Assembly: GCF_020510525.1 (NCBI RefSeq)
Contig: NZ_CP075188.1
Location: 372,001-436,000 of the forward strand
Reading direction: 5' to 3'
DNA: 64,000 nucleotides
DNA from: Quatrionicoccus australiensis
GTDB taxonomy: Bacteria > Pseudomonadota > Gammaproteobacteria > Burkholderiales > Rhodocyclaceae
Position numbers and translations under genes: made by a program. The notes below the pieces were generated by a model, which made no database searches, was not told the origin of the DNA, and saw only the letters and a list, made by a program, of their open reading frames with translations. How positions within the stretch are numbered: position 1 is the first letter of the stretch; every line of letters starts with the position of its first letter. Positions 7,852-18,577 of this stretch are shown piece after piece.

Positions 7852-9258
7852 CTACGGCATCCAGAATTTGGAATGTTCAACAACGCTGACCTGCGGCTCG
7901 TTCTCGTCGGTAATCGTGAAGCTGATCGCAGTTGCTCCGGCCTGGCTGGCGCCGGGAGCAGCGCTGACAATCGCCGTCTGGATGCCGATTTCGCCGCCGG
8001 CGACAGTCAGTCGCTCGCTGCTCGTCAGACGGACGCCGTCGAGGCCGGTGACGCTGATCCGGAAACTGCGTGTCTGGTCGCCGGTATTCATGATCTGCAG
8101 GCGATAGGCATTTTCGATGGAGCCGTCGTCGGCCTCGCGTGACAGCACATTGCGGTCTTTCAGCACATTGACCTTGAGCGGGATGCGTGACGCCAGCGAC
8201 CAGGCCGTCGCGGCGGTGAGCAGGACCAGGATGGCGGTGTAGAAAATGACGCGCGGCCGGACGGCGCGGCGCAGGATCTCGGTCGGTGTGTAGCGCATGC
8301 TGACCGCGTTCTCGGTCGAATAGCGGATCAGGCCGCGCGGGTAATTCATCTTGTCCATGACCTGGTCGCAGGCGTCGATGCAGGCGGCGCAGCCGATGCA
8401 CTCGTTCTGCAGGCCGTTGCGGATATCGATGCCGGTCGGACAGACCTGGACGCAGATGCCGCAATCGATGCAGTCGCCAAGGCCGAGAGCCTGCTGGTCG
8501 CTGCCCTTGGCGCGGGCGCCGCGCGATTCGCCGCGTGCCGTGTCGTAGGCGATGATCAGCGTGTCCGGGTCGAACATCACGAACTGGAAACGGGCGTAGG
8601 GGCATATCTGGCGGCACATCTGGTCGCGCAGGAAGCCGGCGTTGCCGTAGGTCGCGAAGGCGTAGAACACCACCCAGAAGGCGGCCCAGGGGCCAGGGGC
8701 GAAGGCGAGCAGATCGGCAATCAATTCGCGGATCGGCATGAAATAGCCGACGAAGGTAATGCCGGTCCACAGCGAAAAAATCAGCCAGACGGCATGCTTG
8801 GCCGTCTTCAGCGCCAGTTTGCGACGCGTCCAGGGGGCGGCGTCGAGCTTGATACGCTGCGGCCGCTCGCCTTCGATGACTTTCTCGAACCAGAGGAAGA
8901 TCGAGGTATAGACCGTTTGCGGACAGCTATAGCCGCACCACAGGCGCCCGGCCACGGCGGTGAACAGGAAGAGCGCGAAGGCGCCGAGAATCATCAGCAG
9001 GACGAGATAGATCGTGTCCTGCGGCCAGAGCACCAGGTCGAAGAAATAGAACTTGCGCGTGTCGATATCGAACAGCACCGCCTGGCGGCCATGCCAGGGC
9101 AGCCAGCACAGGCCGTAGAAAACGGCCTGGGTCAGCCAGACGAAAATCCAGCGCCAACTGGTATAGGGGCCGCTCACCGAGCGTGGATAAACCTTGCCTT
9201 CGGCGCCGCCGACCGGTTTGATGGCGATCACCTTGCGTGGGGTGGAACGAGTGGACAT
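7852..9258 (-). CDS. ccoG: cytochrome c oxidase accessory protein CcoG (RdxA/FixG)
   Basis: A 468-residue integral membrane ferredoxin needed for maturation of cbb3-type cytochrome oxidase (copper handling). Several membrane helices lie at the N-terminus (about 35-200). CSYCPQ-like GYSCPQTVYTSIFLWFEK is present, then two 4Fe-4S motifs: CIDCGICVQVCPTGIDI and CIGCAACIDACDQVMDK. A periplasmic Ig-like C-terminal domain (about 350-468, NVLKDRNVLSREADDG) follows. No cco structural genes are in the window. The gene is divergent from nsrR and the shared upstream region holds NsrR-like boxes. The start at 9258 (MSTRSTPRK) is chosen over upstream frames. Confidence 0.95.
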   Translation of the reverse strand: MSTRSTPRKVIAIKPVGGAEGKVYPRSVSGPYTSWRWIFVWLTQAVFYGLCWLPWHGRQAVLFDIDTRKFYFFDLVLWPQDTIYLVLLMILGAFALFLFTAVAGRLWCGYSCPQTVYTSIFLWFEKVIEGERPQRIKLDAAPWTRRKLALKTAKHAVWLIFSLWTGITFVGYFMPIRELIADLLAFAPGPWAAFWVVFYAFATYGNAGFLRDQMCRQICPYARFQFVMFDPDTLIIAYDTARGESRGARAKGSDQQALGLGDCIDCGICVQVCPTGIDIRNGLQNECIGCAACIDACDQVMDKMNYPRGLIRYSTENAVSMRYTPTEILRRAVRPRVIFYTAILVLLTAATAWSLASRIPLKVNVLKDRNVLSREADDGSIENAYRLQIMNTGDQTRSFRISVTGLDGVRLTSSERLTVAGGEIGIQTAIVSAAPGASQAGATAISFTITDENEPQVSVVEHSKFWMP

Positions 9259-9307
9259 GCAGCCTTCCGGCGCGACGAGGCGCGACTCAGGCCCGGGCGG
9301 GCCTGAT

Positions 9308-9330
9308 AAGGTGTAAATAAAATGAATCTT
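9308..9330. promoter_or_regulatory. NsrR-type operator, box 1
   Basis: A 23-base imperfect palindrome beginning AAGGTGTAAATA and ending ATGAATCTT. It matches about 19 of 22 defined positions of the remembered NsrR consensus (AAGATG-YATTT-N-AAATR-CATCTT). It lies between the divergent ccoG and nsrR starts. Confidence 0.6.
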
Positions 9331-9354
9331 GATCTTAGCAAGCTCGGCTGCTAT

Positions 9355-9377
9355 AAGCAATATTTCACATGCACCTT
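9355..9377. promoter_or_regulatory. NsrR-type operator, box 2
   Basis: A second 23-base site (AAGCAATATTT then ACATGCACCTT), about 17 of 22 positions like the NsrR consensus, ending 10 bases before the nsrR start codon. Its position suits autorepression. Box centres are 47 bases apart, near four and a half helical turns. Confidence 0.5.
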
Positions 9378-9387
9378 ATTGTTCGTC

Positions 9388-9843
9388 ATGCGCCTGAGCA
9401 ACTTTTCCGACTACAGCCTGCGTGTCCTGATGTATCTCGCCGCCGATGCCGACCGCTTGGCGACGATCAGCGAGATTGCCGCCGGCCACGACATTTCCGA
9501 AAATCACCTGATGAAAGTCGTGCACCAGCTCGGCCGTTACGGTTATCTCGAAACCGTGCGCGGCAAGGGCGGTGGCATGCGCCTGGCTCGCTCACCCGGC
9601 GAGATCGTGGTGGGTGAGGTTCTGCGCCAGACCGAGACTGATTTCACCCTGGCCGAATGCCTGGGCAGCGACGCTGCTTGCCGCATCCAGGCCGCCTGCG
9701 GCCTGAAGCGTATTTTCAACGAGGCGCTCAGTGCCATGTTCCTGGTTCTCGACAGCTATACGCTGGCTGACTTGTTGCACGATCCGCGCGGCCTGGTGCC
9801 GGCTGCCCGGACGCCGGCTGCCGTGCAGGTGGCTGACGCCTGA
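9388..9843 (+). CDS. nsrR: Rrf2 family nitric-oxide-sensing repressor NsrR
   Basis: A 151-residue Rrf2 regulator. The N-terminal winged helix starts MRLSNFSDYSLRVLMYLA, close to NsrR. The recognition helix is around ENHLMKVVHQL and the wing is VRGKGGGMRLA. Three cysteines in AECLGSDAACRIQAACGLK have the spacing of the NsrR iron-sulfur cluster ligands, which distinguishes it from cysteine-poor family members. NsrR loses repression when nitric oxide attacks the cluster. The start at 9388 matches family N-termini; the longer frame adds 22 unlikely residues. Two operator-like boxes lie just upstream. Confidence 0.88.
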   Translation: MRLSNFSDYSLRVLMYLAADADRLATISEIAAGHDISENHLMKVVHQLGRYGYLETVRGKGGGMRLARSPGEIVVGEVLRQTETDFTLAECLGSDAACRIQAACGLKRIFNEALSAMFLVLDSYTLADLLHDPRGLVPAARTPAAVQVADA

Positions 9844-9846
9844 GCC

Positions 9847-10050
9847 ATGAGCGAGTCAGCGCCAACCCGCCGTGCAGTGGATAACGCCCTCGAACTCGAG
9901 CTTTCCGACGAGGACATTCTCGACGCCCTGGCGCACGTCTCGGGCTATATCGACATCAGCACCGAGGATTTTCGCACGGTCTACCATCTCGCCTGGCGGC
10001 ATGCCGTGGCACGCCTGACGGCGCTTCCGTCCGATCCGCCGGAGGCCTGA
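9847..10050 (+). CDS. small acidic protein between nsrR and HPP gene
   Basis: A 67-residue acidic, helical protein (SDEDILDALAHVSGYIDIS, then DFRTVYHLAWRHAVARL). No membrane segment and no domain I recognise. It starts 3 bases after the nsrR stop, and the HPP gene starts 1 base after its own stop, so the three form one operon. It may be a partner of the HPP membrane protein; that is inferred from position only. Confidence 0.7.
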   Translation: MSESAPTRRAVDNALELELSDEDILDALAHVSGYIDISTEDFRTVYHLAWRHAVARLTALPSDPPEA

Positions 10051-10051
10051 G

Positions 10052-10609
10052 GTGCTGGAAAAAAGCTGGCGCGCCTACTGGCGCAAGATGCGCGGCACGA
10101 CGCGGGGTAGCCCGCCACGCGTCAGTAACGAGGAAATCTTCTGGTCCTGGCTTGGTGCCCTGCTTGGCATCGGCTTGCTCGCCTGGCTGGCGCAACTGCT
10201 GTTCACCGGCTACGACCTGATCCTGATGATCGGCTCCTTCGGCGCCTCGGCGGTGCTGGTCTACGGGGCGGTGCGCAGTCCGCTCGCGCAACCGCGCAAC
10301 CTGCTTGGCGGGCATCTGCTCTCGGCGCTGGTCGGCGTCATCTGCTGGCAATTGCTGCACCCGTTGCCATTGCTGGCGCCCGCCGTGGCGGTGGCAAGTG
10401 CCCTGGCCTTGATGCATGCGACCCGCACCCTGCATCCGCCGGGTGGAGCGACGGCGCTGATCGCCGTGGTCGGCTCGCCGGAAATTCACCGTCTTGGCTA
10501 CTGGTACGTGCTGGTGCCAGGCACGCTCGGACCGCTGATCCTGCTTGCGGTAGCCCTGCTGATCAATAATCTGCCGACTTCCCGGCGTTATCCCGAAATC
10601 TGGTTCTAG
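10052..10609 (+). CDS. HPP family integral membrane protein
   Basis: A 185-residue protein with a GTG start and about four membrane helices. The family signature HPP occurs in RTLHPPGGATALIAV at about residue 130. HPP proteins in plant chloroplasts and cyanobacteria have been linked to nitrite transport. Its place in an operon with an NO-sensing repressor fits handling of nitrite or nitrogen oxides, but that is an inference. It is the last gene before the transposon-like segment begins at 10755. Confidence 0.82.
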   Translation: MLEKSWRAYWRKMRGTTRGSPPRVSNEEIFWSWLGALLGIGLLAWLAQLLFTGYDLILMIGSFGASAVLVYGAVRSPLAQPRNLLGGHLLSALVGVICWQLLHPLPLLAPAVAVASALALMHATRTLHPPGGATALIAVVGSPEIHRLGYWYVLVPGTLGPLILLAVALLINNLPTSRRYPEIWF

Positions 10610-10709
10610 CCGGGCTCGCTCCCGCCGCGGCGCCTGTTCATCGGATATGCTGCTGGTGAGGCGGTCAGAACCCAAAAAACGTTTGTGAACCAATCGCTTG
10701 GTTTCGTTG

Positions 10710-10736
10710 TTTGAATTGAGGAATTGGCAATTCAAA
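10710..10736. repeat. 9-bp perfect inverted repeat just outside the transposon
   Basis: TTTGAATTG (10710-10718) and CAATTCAAA (10728-10736) pair perfectly around a 9-base spacer. It lies in the 140 bases between the HPP stop and the insertion point. Before the insertion this would have been within about 60 bases of the ArsR promoter, so it may be a displaced operator or a weak terminator. Confidence 0.4.
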
Positions 10737-10754
10737 TGGCGGATACGCAGGCGC

Positions 10755-10889
10755 TCTCGTCCGCAGCTTAAGTTGAGATAGAGGCCCCTTGTATTCCGGT
10801 GTTCGCTGTTGAGTCTCGCAAACCTAGGTCATCACGCTTTTGCACGTTAAGTTGAGATTTTTCCGGTTCTCCGCAATTCAACTTGAGCC
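10755..10889. repeat. left transposon end with four related 18-bp sites
   Basis: Beyond the terminal repeat, an 18-base motif (CGCAGCTTAAGTTGAGAT at 10762-10779) recurs in the same direction at 10841-10858 (15 of 18) and more loosely at 10872-10889 (12 of 18) and 10817-10834. Such arrays are typical transposase-binding sites of Tn7-, Mu- and Tn5053-like elements. The stretch 10890-11194 up to the next gene shows no coding sequence. Confidence 0.6.
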
Positions 10890-11194
10890 TCGGTTTGTTT
10901 AGTCACCCTGTAATCGCCTGAAACATTGCGGACTTCGTCGGATGCATGGCTGATTAACCAGCTTCCGCTGATCGGCCTTAGCTGACGTTGTGGTAGATCA
11001 CTGTCAAAGGCAGCAACCTAGCGTTCAGCGGTCGTATCCTGCCAAGTTGGTCACTATGACTGCTTCGCCGTATGGGTTACGGCCGGACCCGATTTGTCAT
11101 ACCGATTTTATGACGTCAAAGCAGCCGGTGATACTCTTCCTAGAAATAAGGTTAGACAGCCATTCCGTGAGAATGGCGCGCAAGGGAGATTCCG

Positions 11195-13975
11195 ATGATT
11201 ATCAATGCTTGGGGGAAATTGGCAGGTGCCGCGGCGGCAGATGAAGCAACTGTCGAGTTGCAGCTTGTGCTGCCACTCTTGGAGTTGCTTGGCTATGTAA
11301 AGGAGGACATTGCGCCCAAGCACTCGGTCATATTCCAGCAAGGACGAAGAGGTCGCCCACACGAGGCAGATTTTGCCATCTTCAATGGCGGGGGTAGGTC
11401 GAAGGATAACGCCCTGCTAGTCGTGGAGGCAAAGAAGGCCGGTGAGTCCCTAGCCGATGCTCGGCAACAAGCGGAATCCTACGCAGCCAACCTTGGTGCG
11501 CCGCTCCTCCTTTGCACGAATGGCGAAACCATTGAGGTTTGGCAGATGCAGCCCGCCGGTACGAGCAAGTGTGTGGTTGTCGGCCAGGTATTGGATGTCC
11601 TCTCACTCCAATCCAAGCTGGAGGTTGTGCTTCGGAAAGAAGCTGCGATTGAGTACAAGCGCCAGATTCAGCATCCTTCTCTCGTAGACAAAGGCCCCGA
11701 CCTCTCCGACTACTTAAAGCAACAGCTTGAAGCGTTCAAAGACCATGGAATTGAACGCAGGCTCAAGTTTGGCCAGTCGACCATAGTCATGTCAGGCGAA
11801 CTGCTCAGCCAGTACGCTCGCGGCTGTATTGTCGAAGGTCCGTCGGGGTTTGGTAAGTCAACACTTGCAGCATCGCTCATGAACAAGCTGGTGCTGGAGC
11901 ATGCACAAACCAGAAAAATTCCAATACATGTTTGGCTCCCAGATGCATTTCGTCCTGGAATTTACTTCCGTGGCTTCCTTGTGGACCGCATTCGTTCCCA
12001 TTGCCCTGCCGTCGTGGAGAGCGTCCTGCTGGAAGCGTTCCGAGCTAACGGTGGGTGGCTCGTCCTGGACGGAATGGAGCGCCTTTCCGAAGAGAGCGTA
12101 GAGGCGCTCTCCACTGAGCTTCGCCTGCTTCAGCAAGACTTTCCGCGTTTGGGGGGCGTCGTTTTGGGTCGGCGCCAGCGACTCGCGGATTCTGTTTTAC
12201 CTGTTCTTACTCTCTGCGAACTCAATGAAGAAGAGCAGCGTCAGGTTGCAATGCTGACCTTCAATAACGAAGGCTTGTGCAGCAGCTTCTTCGGCCTAAT
12301 GCCATCGTCGTTTCGGCGGCTCACAGGTGTGCCGCTGCTGCTTGTGCGCTTTGCAAAGGGCTACGCCGAAAGTGGACGCATTCCGCTTCGTGCCGAAGAG
12401 CTTTTTTCCGACTGGCTAACACTGCTGCTTAGCAAAGGAGGAAGTCGACCGAGTAGTCAAGTAACTATGTTTACACGAGCAATGGACGAGGTCGCATGGA
12501 TGACGCGAGCCGGACCGATTCGCAGCGAGGACGCGATTCACGCTATTGAGGCTGCGGGGATTGCTGCAAGCGCCTTCGACGAGTTGGTTTCCCTTGGAGC
12601 GATTGCCGGCAATCAATGTGCGGTGGAGCTGATTCACGAGGCTCTCGCGGACTACCTCCGGGTTCGGCGGGCATTGAGTAGTCGGACTCTCTTGGAGGTG
12701 GAACTTGAGAAACTCAACGAAACGTCCGATGGTTTTTTCCCCATCCTTCTTGCTGCGCTTGCTCCCGATAAAGAAGTTGCCAGACTTATTTGGCAGGCTC
12801 TGCGGCACTGTAACCTTGATGTAATTCTCCAATGCGTTCGATTCAACGCAGCGATGGGACCTGACAGTAAAACGACGAATCTTGACGAGGCGAGCGAGGA
12901 GGTTGTTCAGGAGTTCGCATGGTCGTTGGACTGTTTCCTCGACCGTTTTCCAGCGTTACGAAGCTCTGTGATTGGCTTGCTTTCCGGTTCGCAAGGCAAA
13001 GAGGGATTCCGTCTTATTGGCGCCTTAGAAGGGCATGTGAGCGCTCTATCATGGCAAGTCCAGCCGATCGAATCGGGCTATGAATATCAAGCGCGTAGCG
13101 CAGAGCGCAGCTTCAGGATTCTTCACGGGTCAAACATTGACATTCACGAGAGTCGTGACCGTGGAATGCTTTTGGGCGCTGAGCACACTTTGAAGTCGCT
13201 GCTTGAACTTGCCCAGCATCGGCGATTGCAGGGTGGGTCAATCTACGTGGAAGAGCGGCTGCTATCCAGGCTACAGTGCCTTGAATTGGAGGAACGCGGA
13301 ATTCCTCTTTGCGGGTATCGATTTGATGACATTTTTCGGTGGCTAGCCCCACATCGCGGCGAGGTCGTCGGGTCGCCCTTTGGCAGGCAATTCCTCATCG
13401 ATGAGGTGCTGACAGATGTGCAGTTCCTGAGGTCGCTGGGCCAGTCGTCCGTATCCGCATGGTGGTGGGACTACTTGGACCCAATGTCCATGGTGCCTCG
13501 CGATGATTCGGCAGTCGTTGCGTATTTCAAGGAAAAGTATAAGCGCATCGTGTTTGGATACCGAGAGGTCTGCGAGGCGAGCCTTGCTGGACATTTACAG
13601 AATCTTGGTATGTACCGAGCGTTGCCGATGCGTTGGCGCGTAGTCGTTGCACGGGGAGCCGACGGGCGGTCATTTCGTACAGATGCGACCTGGCGTCCCG
13701 TACAAAACTGGGGCGAAGTTGAGTGCGATGTCGAGCTTGTGGAGGAGATTGAATACAATTGGTCAAATGATGATGAACTAATCCATGGGCTAGTCGAACT
13801 TGGGCGCTATGCGGGCAGGCACCTGCTGATCGGTGCAGGGAATTTTGCTGTTCAGTTTGTACAGTCAAACGCGTACAAGGCTTCCGCAGGCGAGTCCGTC
13901 GTGCTTACCGAGATTTCGGACTGGATCGCAAAGGATATCGATAGCCTGTTCCGTGAATTCGGCCGACCGTCCTGA
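11195..13975 (+). CDS. HsdR-type nuclease domain fused to a STAND/NACHT-like NTPase (candidate defence protein)
   Basis: A 926-residue protein. Residues 1-150 resemble the N-terminal nuclease domain of type I restriction R subunits: D59 in EADF, E78-x-K80 in VVEAK, and QxxxY at Q92-Y96, the HsdR variant of PD-(D/E)XK. Residues 205-400 carry a P-loop NTPase: Walker A GPSGFGKST (215-223) and Walker B WLVLDG (288-293), in a NACHT/STAND style. The C-terminal 500 residues have no motif I recognise and may be the sensor. No methylase or specificity subunit adjoins it, so it is not a classical restriction system. Nuclease–STAND fusions act in phage sensing (Avs-like), so defence is inferred. An AGGGAGA ribosome site precedes the ATG. 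Confidence 0.8.
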   Translation: MIINAWGKLAGAAAADEATVELQLVLPLLELLGYVKEDIAPKHSVIFQQGRRGRPHEADFAIFNGGGRSKDNALLVVEAKKAGESLADARQQAESYAANLGAPLLLCTNGETIEVWQMQPAGTSKCVVVGQVLDVLSLQSKLEVVLRKEAAIEYKRQIQHPSLVDKGPDLSDYLKQQLEAFKDHGIERRLKFGQSTIVMSGELLSQYARGCIVEGPSGFGKSTLAASLMNKLVLEHAQTRKIPIHVWLPDAFRPGIYFRGFLVDRIRSHCPAVVESVLLEAFRANGGWLVLDGMERLSEESVEALSTELRLLQQDFPRLGGVVLGRRQRLADSVLPVLTLCELNEEEQRQVAMLTFNNEGLCSSFFGLMPSSFRRLTGVPLLLVRFAKGYAESGRIPLRAEELFSDWLTLLLSKGGSRPSSQVTMFTRAMDEVAWMTRAGPIRSEDAIHAIEAAGIAASAFDELVSLGAIAGNQCAVELIHEALADYLRVRRALSSRTLLEVELEKLNETSDGFFPILLAALAPDKEVARLIWQALRHCNLDVILQCVRFNAAMGPDSKTTNLDEASEEVVQEFAWSLDCFLDRFPALRSSVIGLLSGSQGKEGFRLIGALEGHVSALSWQVQPIESGYEYQARSAERSFRILHGSNIDIHESRDRGMLLGAEHTLKSLLELAQHRRLQGGSIYVEERLLSRLQCLELEERGIPLCGYRFDDIFRWLAPHRGEVVGSPFGRQFLIDEVLTDVQFLRSLGQSSVSAWWWDYLDPMSMVPRDDSAVVAYFKEKYKRIVFGYREVCEASLAGHLQNLGMYRALPMRWRVVVARGADGRSFRTDATWRPVQNWGEVECDVELVEEIEYNWSNDDELIHGLVELGRYAGRHLLIGAGNFAVQFVQSNAYKASAGESVVLTEISDWIAKDIDSLFREFGRPS

Positions 13976-14152
13976 CATGTCTGGCCTCTAACCGGCACAT
14001 TGCTGCCTGAGTCTGACCAGAGGAGCAATGTCTGCAAAGGCCGATGTGCTGCCTGTTGCTGCTGGCATGAGACCGGATCTCGGCCTTTTCAAACGTTCAC
14101 CGGGTTAGCCGTAGACGACAGAAATGTGCCTGGTACCGGACATCGAGACTAT

Positions 14153-15046
14153 TCAATTCCGGTATCTCAAACAGTCCACCAATAGTTGAAACGCCGGAGA
14201 AGATTGCCGGCTTGTCGGGTAGTAAAGGTGATATCCAGGGTAAGGCTGGCACCAATCGTCCAGCACGGAAATGAGCTTCCCGCTGGCGATTTCCTCTTTC
14301 GCCATGTCTGCTGGCAGGTATGCCAGGCCGCAACCAGCCACCGCAGCTCGAAGAATGTGAGACCCCATGTTGAACGTCCACTGCCCCTCGACGTGAGCCT
14401 TCACGGAATTCCCCTTTTTCTCGAACTCCCAAACCATGTAGCTATCGTGGGTCGGTAGTCGGAGGTTGATACAGTTGTGGCTGGATAGGTCTTGCGGGGA
14501 TTGTGGCCGTGGATGGTGCGCGAAATAGTCCGGTGAGCCGACAACGGCAACCCGCAGGTCAGAGCTGATTCGCACTGCCACCATGTCTTTCTCGACTTGA
14601 TCCCCCAGGCGTACGCCGGCGTGAAAACGCTGCGCAACGATATCAGTCATTCCGTAATTGACGTTTATCTCGACCCTGATTTCGGGGTAGTCCCGCAAAA
14701 ATTCCTGCAGTCGAGGCCAAAGCACCGTATTGGCGGCGTGCTCGGCTGTTGTGATGCGGATCAGGCCGCTGGGCTTGTTTCTCAACTCGCTTAACGCAGA
14801 TAGTTCGTTATTGATTTCTTCTAATCGTGGTGCGACGGCCTCCAGCAATCGGACGCCTTCTTCGGTCGGCGATACGCTCCGCGTGGTACGGGCCAGCAGA
14901 CGGACGCCAAGCCGCGTTTCCAGGCTACGAATGGTGTGACTCAGCGCGGATTGCGAAATTCCTAACTGAGCCGCTGCACGGGTGAAGTTCCTTTCCCGTG
15001 CTACTGCAATGAACGCAACAAGATCACTAAAATCGCCGGCAGCCAT
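14153..15046 (-). CDS. LysR family transcriptional regulator
   Basis: A 297-residue regulator. Its N-terminal winged helix (about 5-65) reads DLVAFIAVARERNFTRAAAQLGISQSALSHTIRSLE, the LysR signature. A periplasmic-binding-protein-like effector domain (about 90-295) follows. It is divergent from the aldo/keto reductase gene with 144 bases between, the usual LysR arrangement, and so probably controls the 15191-20752 cluster. The effector is unknown. Confidence 0.93.
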   Translation of the reverse strand: MAAGDFSDLVAFIAVARERNFTRAAAQLGISQSALSHTIRSLETRLGVRLLARTTRSVSPTEEGVRLLEAVAPRLEEINNELSALSELRNKPSGLIRITTAEHAANTVLWPRLQEFLRDYPEIRVEINVNYGMTDIVAQRFHAGVRLGDQVEKDMVAVRISSDLRVAVVGSPDYFAHHPRPQSPQDLSSHNCINLRLPTHDSYMVWEFEKKGNSVKAHVEGQWTFNMGSHILRAAVAGCGLAYLPADMAKEEIASGKLISVLDDWCQPYPGYHLYYPTSRQSSPAFQLLVDCLRYRN

Positions 15047-15048
15047 TT

Positions 15049-15077
15049 ATCAGTTTCATGCATAAACCCATGCTGAT
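15049..15077. promoter_or_regulatory. possible LysR-type operator
   Basis: ATCAG (15049-15053) and CTGAT (15073-15077) form an interrupted dyad, with CATG repeated inside each half (15057-15060 and 15069-15072). It lies just upstream of the LysR start codon in the divergent region. Position and dyad form suit a LysR recognition site, but the match is weak. Confidence 0.35.
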
Positions 15078-15082
15078 TTTAG

Positions 15083-17652
<2,570 letters not shown>

Positions 17653-17696
17653 TGCCATCCATGCTCCGCACCAATGAACCAGGAAAGGTATCCATC

Positions 17697-18551
17697 ATGA
17701 AAACATCGTTTCTCCTCCTGCTATTGATACCGCTTGTCTCGTCGGCATTCGCTGAAACAAGTAGCAGCGATAGGGAGGCTTCTGTCAAAAAGCATGAGCA
17801 TGCTGTCGCGGCAAGCATTTCGCGGAGCGCGTCACGAACGCCATACGACGCGCCACCCGAGCATTTCACCGGCAAAGCCCGCGTCGCACCGCTCTTTTCG
17901 CCGACTGCACCGGCCAGGGCCTCGGCTGCCTATGTCACCTTTACGCCTGGCGCACGCACCGATTGGCATACCCATCCGTTGGGGCAGACGCTGGTTGTCA
18001 CTGAAGGTAGCGGACTGATCCAGTTCTGGGATAGCCCCATTCAGCGCATCGAGCGTGGCGATGTGGTATCGATCCCGCCTGGCCAGAAGCATTGGCATGG
18101 GGCATCGGCGACAGCGGCGATGACCCACCTGGCCATCCAGGAGCAAGTCGATGGAAAATCGGTGGCCTGGCTGGAGAAGGTCGGTGATACCCAGTACCGC
18201 AATACGCCCTCGGCCAAGGAGAGCGCTGCACCCGCCGCGCAGCCGTCCCGGGCCCAGCAGTTGATGGGCGATTTTGCACCGAAGCTGGCCGAATTGACCG
18301 ACAACGTGCTGTATGCCGACATCTGGGAACGTCCCGGGCTGTCGAAACGGGACAGAAGCCTGGCGACGGTCAGTGCGCTGATTGCAATGAATCGTCCTGA
18401 CCAGCTCCGCTCGCATCTCGCGCTGGCAATTCAGAATGGCCTGACGCGAGAAGAGCTCGCCGAAGCAATCACCCATCTGGCTTTTTATTCAGGTTGGCCT
18501 AGTGCTGTCTCGGCGGTTTCGGCTGCCAAAGAAGTGCTGCCAGCCAAGTGA
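17697..18551 (+). CDS. secreted cupin–carboxymuconolactone decarboxylase fusion
   Basis: A 284-residue exported protein. The signal peptide is [20 protein letters not shown] cupin domain (about 70-150) shows [14 protein letters not shown] and HWHGA metal-binding histidines. A C-terminal carboxymuconolactone decarboxylase/AhpD-like domain (about 185-280) follows: [17 protein letters not shown] and [15 protein letters not shown]. The CxxC of AhpD is missing, so it is not a peroxidase of that type. The start at 17697 follows an AGGAAAGG site. Fusions like this are usually called cupin domain carboxymuconolactone decarboxylases; the true substrate is unknown. Confidence 0.85.
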   Translation: MKTSFLLLLLIPLVSSAFAETSSSDREASVKKHEHAVAASISRSASRTPYDAPPEHFTGKARVAPLFSPTAPARASAAYVTFTPGARTDWHTHPLGQTLVVTEGSGLIQFWDSPIQRIERGDVVSIPPGQKHWHGASATAAMTHLAIQEQVDGKSVAWLEKVGDTQYRNTPSAKESAAPAAQPSRAQQLMGDFAPKLAELTDNVLYADIWERPGLSKRDRSLATVSALIAMNRPDQLRSHLALAIQNGLTREELAEAITHLAFYSGWPSAVSAVSAAKEVLPAK

Positions 18552-18577
18552 ACCATTCAACTGAAGGAGTTTCAATC

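Noticed and set aside
10990..11244. 84-codon plus-strand frame before the nuclease–NTPase gene
   Set aside because: No ribosome site, no protein-like pattern, and it overlaps the start of the real gene in another frame.
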